A stretch of DNA of 64,000 nucleotides, taken from Paenibacillus sp. JDR-2. Its GTDB lineage: Bacteria > Bacillota > Bacilli > Paenibacillales > Paenibacillaceae. Position numbers and translations under genes: made by a program. Under the pieces are notes generated by a model. That model was not told where the DNA came from and searched no databases. It saw nothing but the letters and a program-made list of their open reading frames with translations. How positions within the stretch are numbered: the stretch's first letter is position 1; each line of letters opens with the position of its first letter. Where the stretch lies: contig NC_012914.1 of assembly GCF_000023585.1 (NCBI RefSeq), positions 2,371,001-2,435,000 of the forward strand. Direction: 5' to 3'. Of this stretch, positions 54,159 through 62,541 are shown piece by piece.

Positions 54159-54832
54159 GACAGATCCATCCTGTAACCGACACCCCGCAGCGTACGGATA
54201 AGCCGGTGCTCCTTGTCGCCAAGCTTGTCCCGCAGGGAGCGGATATACACCTCGACGATATTTTCTTCCCCGCCAAACCGGTAGCCCCATACGCTGTCCA
54301 GTATTTGCGCTTTGCTGAGCACAATGCCGTTGTTCTGCACGATATATTTCAGCAGCTCATATTCGGTGGGGGAGAGCTCCAGGACCTGATCCTGGTAGAT
54401 CAGTTCCTTTTTCACGTCGTTAACGCGGAAGGGACCGTATGTCGCCTCGCCAAGCAAGCTTGGGAACTGGTTGCGGAGCCGGGCTTTGATCCGGGCGAGC
54501 AGCTCTTCGAAGCTAAAGGGCTTCACGACATAATCATCCGCGCCAAGCGTCAAGCCTTTCACCCGGTCTTCGATGTCATCCTTCGCGGTAAGCATGATGA
54601 CAGCAACGTTTGCGCCTGTGTCTTTGACCGCTTGGCATACTTCAAAACCGTTCAACTCCGGCATCATCACGTCTAGAATAAGGACATGGGGCTGAAATTC
54701 CTTGGCCACCTGCAAAGCGGCTGCGCCGTCCTGCGCGGTACGGATGTCAAAGCCTTCGTTCAGCAGTCCCAGCTCAAGAAACTGTATAATATGCGGCTCG
54801 TCATCAGCCAGCAATAATCGGATTCCGTTCAT
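54155..54832 (-). CDS. OmpR/PhoB-family response regulator
   Basis: 225 aa. Receiver: LADDEPHIIQFL, phospho-acceptor Asp in LILDVMMPELNG, Lys in VVKPFSFEELLAR. Winged-helix output: LSPTEYELLKYIVQNNGIVLS and VYIRSLRDKLGD. Partner of the overlapping kinase. It lies next to the VTC-DUF4956-CotH operon on the same strand, so it could control it, but a strong terminator separates them. Confidence 0.95.
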   Translation of the reverse strand: MNGIRLLLADDEPHIIQFLELGLLNEGFDIRTAQDGAAALQVAKEFQPHVLILDVMMPELNGFEVCQAVKDTGANVAVIMLTAKDDIEDRVKGLTLGADDYVVKPFSFEELLARIKARLRNQFPSLLGEATYGPFRVNDVKKELIYQDQVLELSPTEYELLKYIVQNNGIVLSKAQILDSVWGYRFGGEENIVEVYIRSLRDKLGDKEHRLIRTLRGVGYRMDLS

Positions 54833-54901
54833 AAATTCTCCTTGTTAACTTGTTGTCTACTTATTATCGTCGTTTTTAGCAAGAATTTCATTAACCGCAA
54901 A

Positions 54902-54938
54902 TAAAAAAAGCTGCCGACCCTATAAGGGAAGGCAGCTT
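54902..54938 (-). terminator. Terminator after the UPF0173 gene
   Basis: On the minus strand AAGCTGCC / GGCAGCTT plus seven T. Confidence 0.85.
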
Positions 54939-54943
54939 GCGTG

Positions 54944-55636
54944 TTAGATGGACAGCTTCTGGCCGGGCTCGAGGAGCTGGCCTTTTAAGCCTTTTGCTTC
55001 CAAGGCTTGAACAAAGGCTTCCGCATCCTGGCGGATAATCGGGAAGGAATTGTAGTGAACCGGGATCGTCAGCTTGGCGCCGAACCATTCGGCCGCTTGA
55101 AGGGCATCTTCAGGACCCATCGTGAAATGGTCGCCAATCGGGATGAGGGAAACGTCAATGTTATGACGGTCGCCGATCATTTTCATATCGCCATACAAAG
55201 CAGTATCGCCGGCATGGAGGATCGTCTTGCCGTCCACCGTAATAATGTAGCCGCCCGGCATGCCTCCGTAAATAATGCGCTGCTCCTCAGCGATTGTAAT
55301 GCCCGAGCTGTGGAAGGCTTGAATCATTTTCGCTTTGGCAAAGCCAAGATCAACGGTCCCGCCGATGTTCATGCCAATCGTCTCAAGACCTTTCCAGGAC
55401 ATGTAAGTGGCAAGCTCGACGTTTGCAACAACAGGAGCATTATTCGCGCGTGAGATAGGCTCCGCATCCAGGATATGATCCATATGGGCATGCGTTAGAA
55501 GAACCGAGTTGACCTTGATGTCTTCCGGCTTGGTTACTGCCAGTTCGTTGCCTCTGAGGAATGGATCGATTACAAGCGAGTTATCGCCGGAAGTAATTTG
55601 AACACAGGAATGTCCGTGAAAAATAATGTCGGTCAT
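54944..55636 (-). CDS. UPF0173 metal-dependent hydrolase (beta-lactamase fold)
   Basis: 230 aa. Metallo-beta-lactamase signature THAHMDH near residue 50, plus HAGDTALYGDM and IPVHYNSFP for the remaining metal ligands. Cytoplasmic. The family (YtkL-like) has no firmly known substrate. Only 12 bp separate it from the VOC gene upstream, so the two probably form an operon. Confidence 0.9.
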   Translation of the reverse strand: MTDIIFHGHSCVQITSGDNSLVIDPFLRGNELAVTKPEDIKVNSVLLTHAHMDHILDAEPISRANNAPVVANVELATYMSWKGLETIGMNIGGTVDLGFAKAKMIQAFHSSGITIAEEQRIIYGGMPGGYIITVDGKTILHAGDTALYGDMKMIGDRHNIDVSLIPIGDHFTMGPEDALQAAEWFGAKLTIPVHYNSFPIIRQDAEAFVQALEAKGLKGQLLEPGQKLSI

Positions 55637-55648
55637 CTTAGCAGCTCC

Positions 55649-56536
55649 TTAATGGTTGTTTTGTTGGATAAGTTTCGTGGTAAGTTTAATGCGTACGCTG
55701 GACGGATCGGTGACAAAGGCAGCGCCGTCCTGCTGTTCAACGGAAATGCCTGCGGCAAGAAGCCGTTCCAGGGTCGACGACAGTTCGCCGGAATCCGGAT
55801 ACACGATCGTAAAATAGTCGAGGCCGGTTGATTGAGGGGAGGGAGCGGGAGCTCCGATACCAGCCCATACATTAAGTCCAATATGGTGATGGTAGCCTCC
55901 GGCCGATACGAATAATGCCCGCATCTGGGTATAATCGCCGACAATATCGAAGCCTAGCAGACCGTTATAGAATGCTCTTGATTCCGGAATGCCCACCGTA
56001 TGTAGATGAACATGGCCCATGATGGTTTCAGGCGGCAGACCTTTCGTTATATCTTCTTCGCCGGCTTCCTGCAATAGACCTTCCCAGTCTATAGGATCCG
56101 TTGCCATAACGTAATCGCCGTTAGCGTCGCGCTTCCATTCGGATCTTGGACGGTCGGCATAAATCTCGATGCCGTTATTGTCGGGATCGGACAGGTACAA
56201 CGCTTCGCTGACCAGGTGATCGGCCTGACCAAGCGGGATGCGGCGAGCGATCAGCCGCTTCAGAACGATGCCAAGCTCCTTGCGGCTCGGAAGCAGCAGG
56301 GCATAGTGGTACAGCCCGGTTGTTCCTCTGCGCTCCGGCGCTATTACAGCATTAGGTATTTGCTCAAGCAGAATGAGAGCTGTCTTGCCATCAGCGGTTA
56401 ATGCGGCAGTCGTGCTCGTCTGCTCCAGAATTCGGAGGCCGATAACCTCGGTGTAGAAGCTGAGAGATTGTGCAAGATTGCTGATCTTGAGCTTTACAGC
56501 GCCAAGAACGGTATCTGGATGGATGCTTGTGGACAT
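55649..56536 (-). CDS. VOC-family protein, CatE-like ring-cleavage dioxygenase
   Basis: 295 aa with two VOC modules (residues about 9-130 and 168-285). Opening VLGAVKLKISNLAQSLSFYTEVIGL and the second-module start IMGHVHLHTVGIPESRAFYN match the CatE/YfiE group of catechol-2,3-dioxygenase-like proteins; metal ligands are His in HVHLH, His in GGYHHHIG and a late Glu. B. subtilis CatE clears catechols and is under YodB/CatR control. Here the promoter carries an inverted repeat. It is the first gene of an operon with UPF0173. Confidence 0.87.
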   Translation of the reverse strand: MSTSIHPDTVLGAVKLKISNLAQSLSFYTEVIGLRILEQTSTTAALTADGKTALILLEQIPNAVIAPERRGTTGLYHYALLLPSRKELGIVLKRLIARRIPLGQADHLVSEALYLSDPDNNGIEIYADRPRSEWKRDANGDYVMATDPIDWEGLLQEAGEEDITKGLPPETIMGHVHLHTVGIPESRAFYNGLLGFDIVGDYTQMRALFVSAGGYHHHIGLNVWAGIGAPAPSPQSTGLDYFTIVYPDSGELSSTLERLLAAGISVEQQDGAAFVTDPSSVRIKLTTKLIQQNNH

Positions 56537-56558
56537 GATGTAGCCCTCCTTCGCTTAG

Positions 56559-56603
56559 TTACTTTTTGTAAATTAATATAAATAATATATTTAGTGTTGT
56601 CAA
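56559..56603 (-). promoter_or_regulatory. Promoter of the VOC-UPF0173 operon with inverted repeat
   Basis: On the minus strand TTGACA (56603-56598), 17-bp spacer, TATATT (56580-56575), then TTAC-AAAAA-GTAA (56571-56559) at about the transcription start. Confidence 0.75.
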
Positions 56604-56787
56604 GTTATGGGATTGTGAAAACGCGGGGAAAGGGCGTGGAGCAAGGTTCCGGAAACGGCTTATGTACCTGTGTTAGTGTGGAATAAAAATGCGAATACGA
56701 TACGCGGTTTCGTCAGGCGGCGGCAGATTCCGCCATCATGCGGCGCCAAAAATAAAAGCCCGCGCAGTGGCGGGCTTGGCTAATCAT

Positions 56788-57564
56788 TTATTTAATAAGA
56801 CCGGCATGTACGAGACCGTTGCGGATGCCGCTGTCGCTTACATGCGTCGTAATGTAATTCGCGAATGGCATCAGCTCTTTATGGGAGTTGCCCATCGCAA
56901 TGCCAAGGCCAACAACCTCGAGCATTTCTTTATCGTTTAGACCGTCGCCGAACGCAACGGCTTCTTCCGGAGCGATGTTGAGCAGCTTGAGCAGGGCTTT
57001 GATCCCTTGCGCCTTGGAGCCGTCAATCGTAAGCACGTCCATCGCCGTGTCGTGCCAGCGGATAAAACGAAGTCCCGGATTAGCCTCTCCGTATAGATGC
57101 TCTTCTTCGGCGGTGCAATGCAGGAAGATCTGATAGACGTCTTCCTTCTGCCAGAAGTCCGGATCAAAGCCCGGCTGCGCAACGCGCAGCGATGCTACGG
57201 AATTAAACACATGCGGGTGGGATTCCGTATTGCGGTAGAACGAATCATGTCCTTCGAACACGAGGGTATGATTGTGAGCGGAAGCATGGCTGACCAGAGT
57301 TTCCACGTCTTCGCGCGGAATAGGGCGCCGGTAGATTGCTTCTCCTTTATATACGACGTACGCGCCATTCAGGCTGACATAAGAATCAATACCAAGCTGC
57401 TCGGCAATTGGAGCGAAAAAGTATGGCGCTCTGCCCGTTGCGATAACAGCGGGTACGCCGCTTGCTTGCAGGTCGCGAATCGCGTCAATCGTATCCTGCG
57501 GGATTTGTTTTTCTTCATCCAATAATGTGCCGTCGATGTCAAAGAAAGCAATTTTGTATGGCAT
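56788..57564 (-). CDS. Cof-type HAD-IIB phosphatase
   Basis: 258 aa from ATG at 57564, after GGAGAGG. HAD motif I FFDIDGTLLD, motif II VIATGR, motif III/IV with AFGDGLNDKEMLEVVGLGIAMGNS. The C2B cap is between. It dephosphorylates small phosphorylated metabolites such as sugar phosphates or flavin/pyridoxal phosphates; substrate not deducible. Confidence 0.92.
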   Translation of the reverse strand: MPYKIAFFDIDGTLLDEEKQIPQDTIDAIRDLQASGVPAVIATGRAPYFFAPIAEQLGIDSYVSLNGAYVVYKGEAIYRRPIPREDVETLVSHASAHNHTLVFEGHDSFYRNTESHPHVFNSVASLRVAQPGFDPDFWQKEDVYQIFLHCTAEEEHLYGEANPGLRFIRWHDTAMDVLTIDGSKAQGIKALLKLLNIAPEEAVAFGDGLNDKEMLEVVGLGIAMGNSHKELMPFANYITTHVSDSGIRNGLVHAGLIK

Positions 57565-57780
57565 AAGCTTACCTCTCCTATCCCTATTTGCGGTTTCATC
57601 TATATATTGACGTACTATAACACCGATTTCCGCGATTAGGCAAGCTTTAAAGGCTGGAAGACGGCGCTGGGCAATGCGGACATTTTGAATGAATCGGCGT
57701 AAAGAAGTAGGAGTTAGAAGCATTATGCGATATAATCAGATTTGGGTTTCTATAATTGGGAAATAAGGAGAATGCACGCA

Positions 57781-58710
57781 ATGGAAAAAACATTGATCTT
57801 CGGGCACAAAAATCCGGATACAGACACAATCTGCTCAGCGATTGCCTACGCTGAACTGAAATCGAAACTTGGTTTTGACGTTGAAGCCGTACGCCTTGGC
57901 GACGTTAACGGCGAAACGCAATATGCTCTGGACTACTTCAAGACTGAAACTCCGCGTTTTGTTGAGACTGTAGCAGGCGAAGTAAACAACGTAATTCTGG
58001 TTGACCATAACGAGCGCCAGCAAAGCGTTTCCGATATTGATCAAGTTCGCGTCGTTGAAGTTATCGACCATCACCGTATCGCTAACTTCGAAACGGCAGC
58101 TCCGCTGTACTTCCGTGCTGAGCCTGTAGGCTGCACGGCTACAATCCTCAACAAGCTGTACAAAGAAAACGGCGTTGCGATCCGCAAAGAAATCGCTGGC
58201 CTGATGTTGTCCGCTATTATCTCTGACTCTCTTCTGTTCAAATCGCCTACTTGCACCGAGCAAGACGTAGCGGCTGCTCGCGAGCTGGCTGAAATCGCTG
58301 GCGTTGACGCTGAAGTTTACGGTCTGGAAATGCTGAAAGCCGGCGCGGATCTCCGCGACAAAACAATCGAGCAGCTTCTGTCGCTTGACGCGAAAGAATT
58401 CTCGATGGGCAGCGCAAAAGTGGAAATCGCTCAAGTTAACGCGGTTGATACAAACGACGTTCTGGTTCGCCAAGCGGAACTGGAAGCGGCAATCAACGAA
58501 ACCATCGCGAAAAAAGGTCTGGACCTGTTCGTATTTGTCGTTACCGACATCCTGAACAGCGATTCCGTTGCTCTTACTCTGGGTGCAAAAGCTAATGCTG
58601 TTGAGCAAGCTTACAACGTAACTTTGGAAGGCAACAAGGCGCTTCTGAAAGGCGTTGTCTCGCGTAAGTCGCAGATCGTTCCTATTCTAACCGAAACTTT
58701 GAGCAAATAA
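57781..58710 (+). CDS. ppaC: Manganese-dependent inorganic pyrophosphatase (family II)
   Basis: 309 aa from ATG at 57781, the standard length; AAGGAG lies upstream. DHH-family signatures: [28 protein letters not shown], and DHHRI. The C-terminal DHHA2 domain ends in [14 protein letters not shown]. It hydrolyses pyrophosphate. The last 26 coding bases are the first part of a 46-bp tandem repeat that runs downstream. Confidence 0.97.
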   Translation: MEKTLIFGHKNPDTDTICSAIAYAELKSKLGFDVEAVRLGDVNGETQYALDYFKTETPRFVETVAGEVNNVILVDHNERQQSVSDIDQVRVVEVIDHHRIANFETAAPLYFRAEPVGCTATILNKLYKENGVAIRKEIAGLMLSAIISDSLLFKSPTCTEQDVAAARELAEIAGVDAEVYGLEMLKAGADLRDKTIEQLLSLDAKEFSMGSAKVEIAQVNAVDTNDVLVRQAELEAAINETIAKKGLDLFVFVVTDILNSDSVALTLGAKANAVEQAYNVTLEGNKALLKGVVSRKSQIVPILTETLSK

Positions 58711-58850
58711 TATCAGATCGAAGTTTCTGGTTCTAACCGAAACTTTGAGCAAATAATATCAGATCGAAGTTTCTGGTTCTAACCGAAACTTTGAGCAAAT
58801 AATATCAGATCGAAGTTTCTGGTTCTAACCGAAACTTTGAGCAAATAATA
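58685..58850. repeat. 46-bp tandem repeat, 3.6 identical copies, starting inside ppaC
   Basis: Unit begins TTCTAACCGAAACTTTGAGC and ends GAAGTTTCTGG; copies start at 58685, 58731, 58777 and 58823 (last one partial). Copies are identical. Each unit contains GAAACTT...AAGTTTC, so every copy can fold. The first copy contains the ppaC stop codon. Confidence 0.95.
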
Positions 58851-58863
58851 CACTATATAATAG

Positions 58864-58903
58864 AAGAAAGAGGTTGTCCCTGGTGGACATCCTCTTTCTT
58901 TTT
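58864..58903. terminator. Bidirectional terminator between ppaC and GNAT genes
   Basis: AAGAAAGAGG..GTCC / GGAC..CCTCTTTCTT followed by TTT. Confidence 0.85.
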
Positions 58904-58907
58904 GCTG

Positions 58908-59423
58908 CTATTTATTGCGCTGCTTCAGCCTCAGCACCATATCTTCTTCATCCCAATATCGATCCTGCGCTTTCATGGCATTCCGCTCAATGCCAAACAC
59001 CTCGAAACCGCAGCTGGCATATAGCGCTTTGGCCGCCGCATTTTCCGAAATGACGGTCAAATTAATCTGCTCGAGCCCATCCATATTCGAGGCTTTATGG
59101 ATCAGCTCCGTAACCAGCCGCTTGCCAGTCCCATGACCGCGTGCCTCCGGAGCGACATACATCGCATAGACATTCCCTTTATGAAAAATTTCCGGTTTGC
59201 TTTCTCTGACAAAAGTATCCATGCCAACTAGCTTGCCTGCATGAAAAGCACCTAAAGTGAAACGTCCTTCATCCGGCTTCAGTTGACTTGCGATCTCGTC
59301 TAATGATCTTACGACCTGGATCTCGTAAGTGGTTAGGAACGCTTCGGGACTTTCAAGCAGGGATTGCAGACGAAGTACACGGTAAGCTTCCGCATCTGCT
59401 TCGGTTAAAATTCTGATTTCCAC
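58908..59423 (-). CDS. GNAT-family N-acetyltransferase
   Basis: 171 aa, GTG start after GGAGGTGG. Acetyl-CoA motif: YVAPEARGHGTGKRLVTELI; C-terminal ENAAAKALYASCGFEVFG. It belongs to the group that acetylates small molecules or protein N-termini; substrate unknown. Single gene. Confidence 0.9.
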   Translation of the reverse strand: MEIRILTEADAEAYRVLRLQSLLESPEAFLTTYEIQVVRSLDEIASQLKPDEGRFTLGAFHAGKLVGMDTFVRESKPEIFHKGNVYAMYVAPEARGHGTGKRLVTELIHKASNMDGLEQINLTVISENAAAKALYASCGFEVFGIERNAMKAQDRYWDEEDMVLRLKQRNK

Positions 59424-59486
59424 GGTGCCACCTCCATTACTGCTCGAAATTCCATGCGGGAGGGAAGTATTCCTTCGCCGCCATGC

Positions 59487-59522
59487 AAAAAAAAAATGGC
59501 TGAGCTTGTTAGCTCAACCATT
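59487..59522 (-). terminator. Terminator after the NlpC/P60 gene
   Basis: On the minus strand AATGGTTGAGCT / AGCTCAGCCATT (12 bp, one wobble) followed by nine or more T. Confidence 0.88.
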
Positions 59523-59536
59523 GTGCATTTATGGAG

Positions 59537-60025
59537 TTAGTTAACGACACGGCGTGCAGTTACGTATTTGCTGGACCAGTAAGAGCTGGACATGTCGGAT
59601 ACGGTAACGCCTTGGCTTGTGGAGCTGTGAAGGATTTTTTTCGAACCGGCATAAATGGCCACGTGGCTGATGCTAATGCCGTTCGTGCGGAAGAACACTA
59701 GATCACCCGTGCTCAGTTCCGTCTTTGGAACTTTTTTGCCAACAGTTGCTTGTTCGGCTGCAGTGCGGGGCAGGTTAACTTCAAGGCCTGCAAACATGAA
59801 TTTCGTAAAGGACGAGCAGTCAAAGGCGTATGTAATACCGACTGGGGCACCGTATTTGTAAGGTACGCCTAAGTAATTTTTACCTTCGCTAATCAAAGAC
59901 AACGTTTTTTCTGTAGCAGCGTTTGCATGATTTGTTGTAGTGGCAAGAGTGAAGGCTGATGCAGCAATTGTTGCAACCAGGCTGAATGTCATTATTTTTT
60001 TGAGGGATTTAAATGTGTTTTTCAT
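59537..60025 (-). CDS. Secreted NlpC/P60-family peptidoglycan hydrolase
   Basis: 162 aa from ATG at 60025; longer frames upstream lack signals. N-terminal signal peptide (IMTFSLVATIAASAFTLATTT, cut near ANA). The NlpC/P60 domain fills the rest: Cys in FDCSSFTKFMF, His in ISHVAIYAG, third residue His in ILHSST. It cleaves stem peptides of the cell wall. There is no cell-wall-binding domain, so it is one of the short single-domain endopeptidases. Confidence 0.92.
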   Translation of the reverse strand: MKNTFKSLKKIMTFSLVATIAASAFTLATTTNHANAATEKTLSLISEGKNYLGVPYKYGAPVGITYAFDCSSFTKFMFAGLEVNLPRTAAEQATVGKKVPKTELSTGDLVFFRTNGISISHVAIYAGSKKILHSSTSQGVTVSDMSSSYWSSKYVTARRVVN

Positions 60026-60331
60026 GGTAGTATGGTTTCCTTTCGTTTGGAAGTTCATTCGAATATAGATTCCATCTTTCGTTGAAATTACTATAACACA
60101 TCCGAAACAGCACAAAATTTTACAATTAGAGCGAAAGATCAATGAATTGTAAAGAAAGCCACCTTTATGAGAAATAAATGAGAATCTCTTTAGAAACGCT
60201 CTCATAAAAGTCTCATCAGAAAAGTCTCCTGTTATTGACGAGTGAAGCGGCGTGAAATATAATTAGGTAGCCTATTATTAATAGTACTAAAATAATTAGT
60301 GACTTACATATTTAAAGAATGAGGTGATCAA
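60026..60331. other. Divergent intergenic region with MarR-operon promoter
   Basis: TTGACG (60235-60240), 17-bp spacer, TATAAT (60258-60263), then the perfect palindrome CTATTA-T-TAATAG (60272-60284), a likely MarR-type operator. The left part, before the NlpC/P60 gene, is AT-rich without a recognisable riboswitch. Confidence 0.75.
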
Positions 60332-60820
60332 ATGGCCGGCGGTGGAGAAGAGACCGCAGCACGAAGACTAATTGAAGTATTTATGCTGTTCAACAAGATG
60401 AACTGGAACCATCAGCCGATGGATTTAAAGCAGAAGCATAGCGAGCTGCGGCTGCTTGTTGTAATCAAGCGTATGGGCAATGGGGAAGATGAAGGGGTCA
60501 AAGTATCCGATTTAAGCAAGTTTCTAAAGGTGACGTCGCCAACGGTTACGCAGCTGCTTAACCGGCTTGAAGAGATGGGGCTTGTTGTCCGCAAAGAGGA
60601 TCCGAGAGACAGAAGAGCGGTCCGCGTGTCCCTGACCGAAGAAGGCGAACTGACCGCCAAGAAGGCGTTGCAGGGTTTTATGCAGCGGATGAACGGTCTT
60701 GTTGATTTTTTGGGCGACGATGATACGGAGCAATTAATTCGTTTGCTCAGGAAGACAACTACGTATTTCGAACAAATGAATCTGAATGATTCAGGTGGAG
60801 ATGATGTTAATAAATGTTGA
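60332..60820 (+). CDS. MarR-family transcriptional regulator
   Basis: 162 aa. Winged helix around residues 58-105: VKVSDLSKFLKVTSPTVTQLLNRL, wing EDPRDRRAVRVSLT. ATG follows GAGGTGAT. It overlaps the ABC gene by 7 bp. It probably represses its own operon through the palindrome at 60272 and is released by a toxic compound the exporter removes. Confidence 0.92.
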   Translation: MAGGGEETAARRLIEVFMLFNKMNWNHQPMDLKQKHSELRLLVVIKRMGNGEDEGVKVSDLSKFLKVTSPTVTQLLNRLEEMGLVVRKEDPRDRRAVRVSLTEEGELTAKKALQGFMQRMNGLVDFLGDDDTEQLIRLLRKTTTYFEQMNLNDSGGDDVNKC

Positions 60821-62541
60821 AATTATTCCGCTATTTGAAGCCGTTTCGGCTTTTTGTCATTGGTGTCTTAGTCTTTGTCTTTCTGCAGACCTTATCGGAT
60901 CTATATCTGCCAACCTTGATGGCGGATATCGTAGATAAAGGCGTATCTGTAGGCGACAAGTCTTATATTTGGAAAATCGGCGGCTTTATGCTGCTAGTTG
61001 CGGCTGCGGGCGGGATTTGTTCCGTATTGGCCAGCTATTTCTCTTCGAAGTCCGCCATGGGATTCGGGCGGGATGTCCGCAGCAGAGTGTTCAAGCATGT
61101 TGAGAACTTCTCGTTGCAGGAGTTCGACAAGATTGGTACAGCTTCGCTGATTACCCGGACAACAAACGATATTACGCAGGTACAGCAAGTGCTTATTATG
61201 ATCTTGCGGATGATGATTACCGCGCCAATGATGTGTATCGGCGGTATTATTATGGCCATCTCGAAGGATGCCAAGCTGTCGCTTGTATTTGTAGTCGTTA
61301 TTCCGGTACTGGCAGGCGCTATCTTCCTAGTCGTGCGTAAAGGGATTCCGCTGTTCAAAGCGATGCAAGTGAAAATTGATAAATTGAATCTGGTACTGCG
61401 CGAAGGCCTTACGGGGATCCGGGTTATCCGTTCGTTTGACCGGATCAACCATGAGAATAAAAAATTTGACGCAGCGAACGCCGATCTGACCGATACAGCG
61501 GTGCGCGTAAACAAAATTATGGCTGTTCTTATGCCGCTTATGATGTTGATCATGAACATTTCGACCATCGTTATTATTGCGATCGGCGGAATCCGGATTG
61601 ATCATGGAAATATGCAAATTGGTTCCCTGATGGCTTTTATCCAATACGGCATGCAAATTATGTTCTCGCTTCTGATGATGTCGATGATGCTTATCATGAT
61701 TCCTCGTGCGCAAGCATCGGCTGTCCGTATCAATGAAGTGCTCCAAATGGCGCCAACGCTCTCCGACAAAGATGTAACGAAGAAAAACAGCGGCAAAGAA
61801 GGCTATTTGGAATTCCGCGGAGTGACATTCAGCTATCCGGGCGCGGAACAGCCGGCGTTGTCGGATATTTCGTTCCAGGCTGGACCTGGCGAAATTACGG
61901 CCCTTATTGGCGGTACCGGTGCGGGTAAATCCACGCTGGTCAGCTTGATTCCGCGTTTCTATGATGTGGATGCGGGTCAGATTATCATTGACGGCATGGA
62001 TATTAGAGATATGTCCCAAGAGGATCTCCGTCATAAAATCGGCTTTGTTCCTCAAAAAGCGGTTCTCTTCACGGGAACGGTAGCGGAAAATATCCGTTAC
62101 GGACAGGAGAATGCAACGGATGAGGAAGTCGCTCATGCCGCGGCTATTGCTCAGGCCTCCGAATTTATCGGAGGGATGGATCAGGGCTACGATTCGATGA
62201 TTGCGCAAGGCGGCAATAACGTATCGGGCGGTCAGAAGCAGCGCTTGTCTATTGCGCGGGCATTGGTGAGAAGGCCTGAAATTTATGTGTTCGACGACAG
62301 CTTCTCGGCGCTGGACTTCAAGACGGATGCCAAGCTTCGTGCGGCACTGAAGTCTGAGGTAGGCAACTCGACGGTAATGCTTGTTGCCCAGCGCGTAAGC
62401 ACGGTTATGGATGCGGACCGGATTATCGTTCTTGATGAAGGACGTATTGCGGGGATCGGCAATCATAAGGAGCTTATGCAAACTTGCGAGGTTTACAAGG
62501 AAATTGTATCTTCGCAGCTGTCAGAGGAGGAGATTGCATGA
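60814..62541 (+). CDS. ABC exporter half-transporter with degenerate catalytic site (YheI/LmrC-like)
   Basis: 575 aa. Six membrane helices (1-300), then the nucleotide-binding domain: Walker A GGTGAGKST, signature VSGGQKQR, Walker B YVFDDSFSALD. The Walker B catalytic Glu is Asp, as in the degenerate subunit of heterodimeric exporters such as BmrC/LmrC. Partner is encoded next with a 4-bp overlap. Likely exports drugs or lipophilic toxins. Confidence 0.93.
   Translation: MLKLFRYLKPFRLFVIGVLVFVFLQTLSDLYLPTLMADIVDKGVSVGDKSYIWKIGGFMLLVAAAGGICSVLASYFSSKSAMGFGRDVRSRVFKHVENFSLQEFDKIGTASLITRTTNDITQVQQVLIMILRMMITAPMMCIGGIIMAISKDAKLSLVFVVVIPVLAGAIFLVVRKGIPLFKAMQVKIDKLNLVLREGLTGIRVIRSFDRINHENKKFDAANADLTDTAVRVNKIMAVLMPLMMLIMNISTIVIIAIGGIRIDHGNMQIGSLMAFIQYGMQIMFSLLMMSMMLIMIPRAQASAVRINEVLQMAPTLSDKDVTKKNSGKEGYLEFRGVTFSYPGAEQPALSDISFQAGPGEITALIGGTGAGKSTLVSLIPRFYDVDAGQIIIDGMDIRDMSQEDLRHKIGFVPQKAVLFTGTVAENIRYGQENATDEEVAHAAAIAQASEFIGGMDQGYDSMIAQGGNNVSGGQKQRLSIARALVRRPEIYVFDDSFSALDFKTDAKLRAALKSEVGNSTVMLVAQRVSTVMDADRIIVLDEGRIAGIGNHKELMQTCEVYKEIVSSQLSEEEIA

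Noticed and set aside
58685..58850. CRISPR-like array
   Set aside because: The copies are head-to-tail with no unique spacers and begin inside a coding region. It is a plain tandem repeat.
60026..60230. c-di-AMP (ydaO) riboswitch before the NlpC/P60 gene
   Set aside because: Such switches often precede cell-wall hydrolases, but none of the conserved segments could be recognised on the minus strand.
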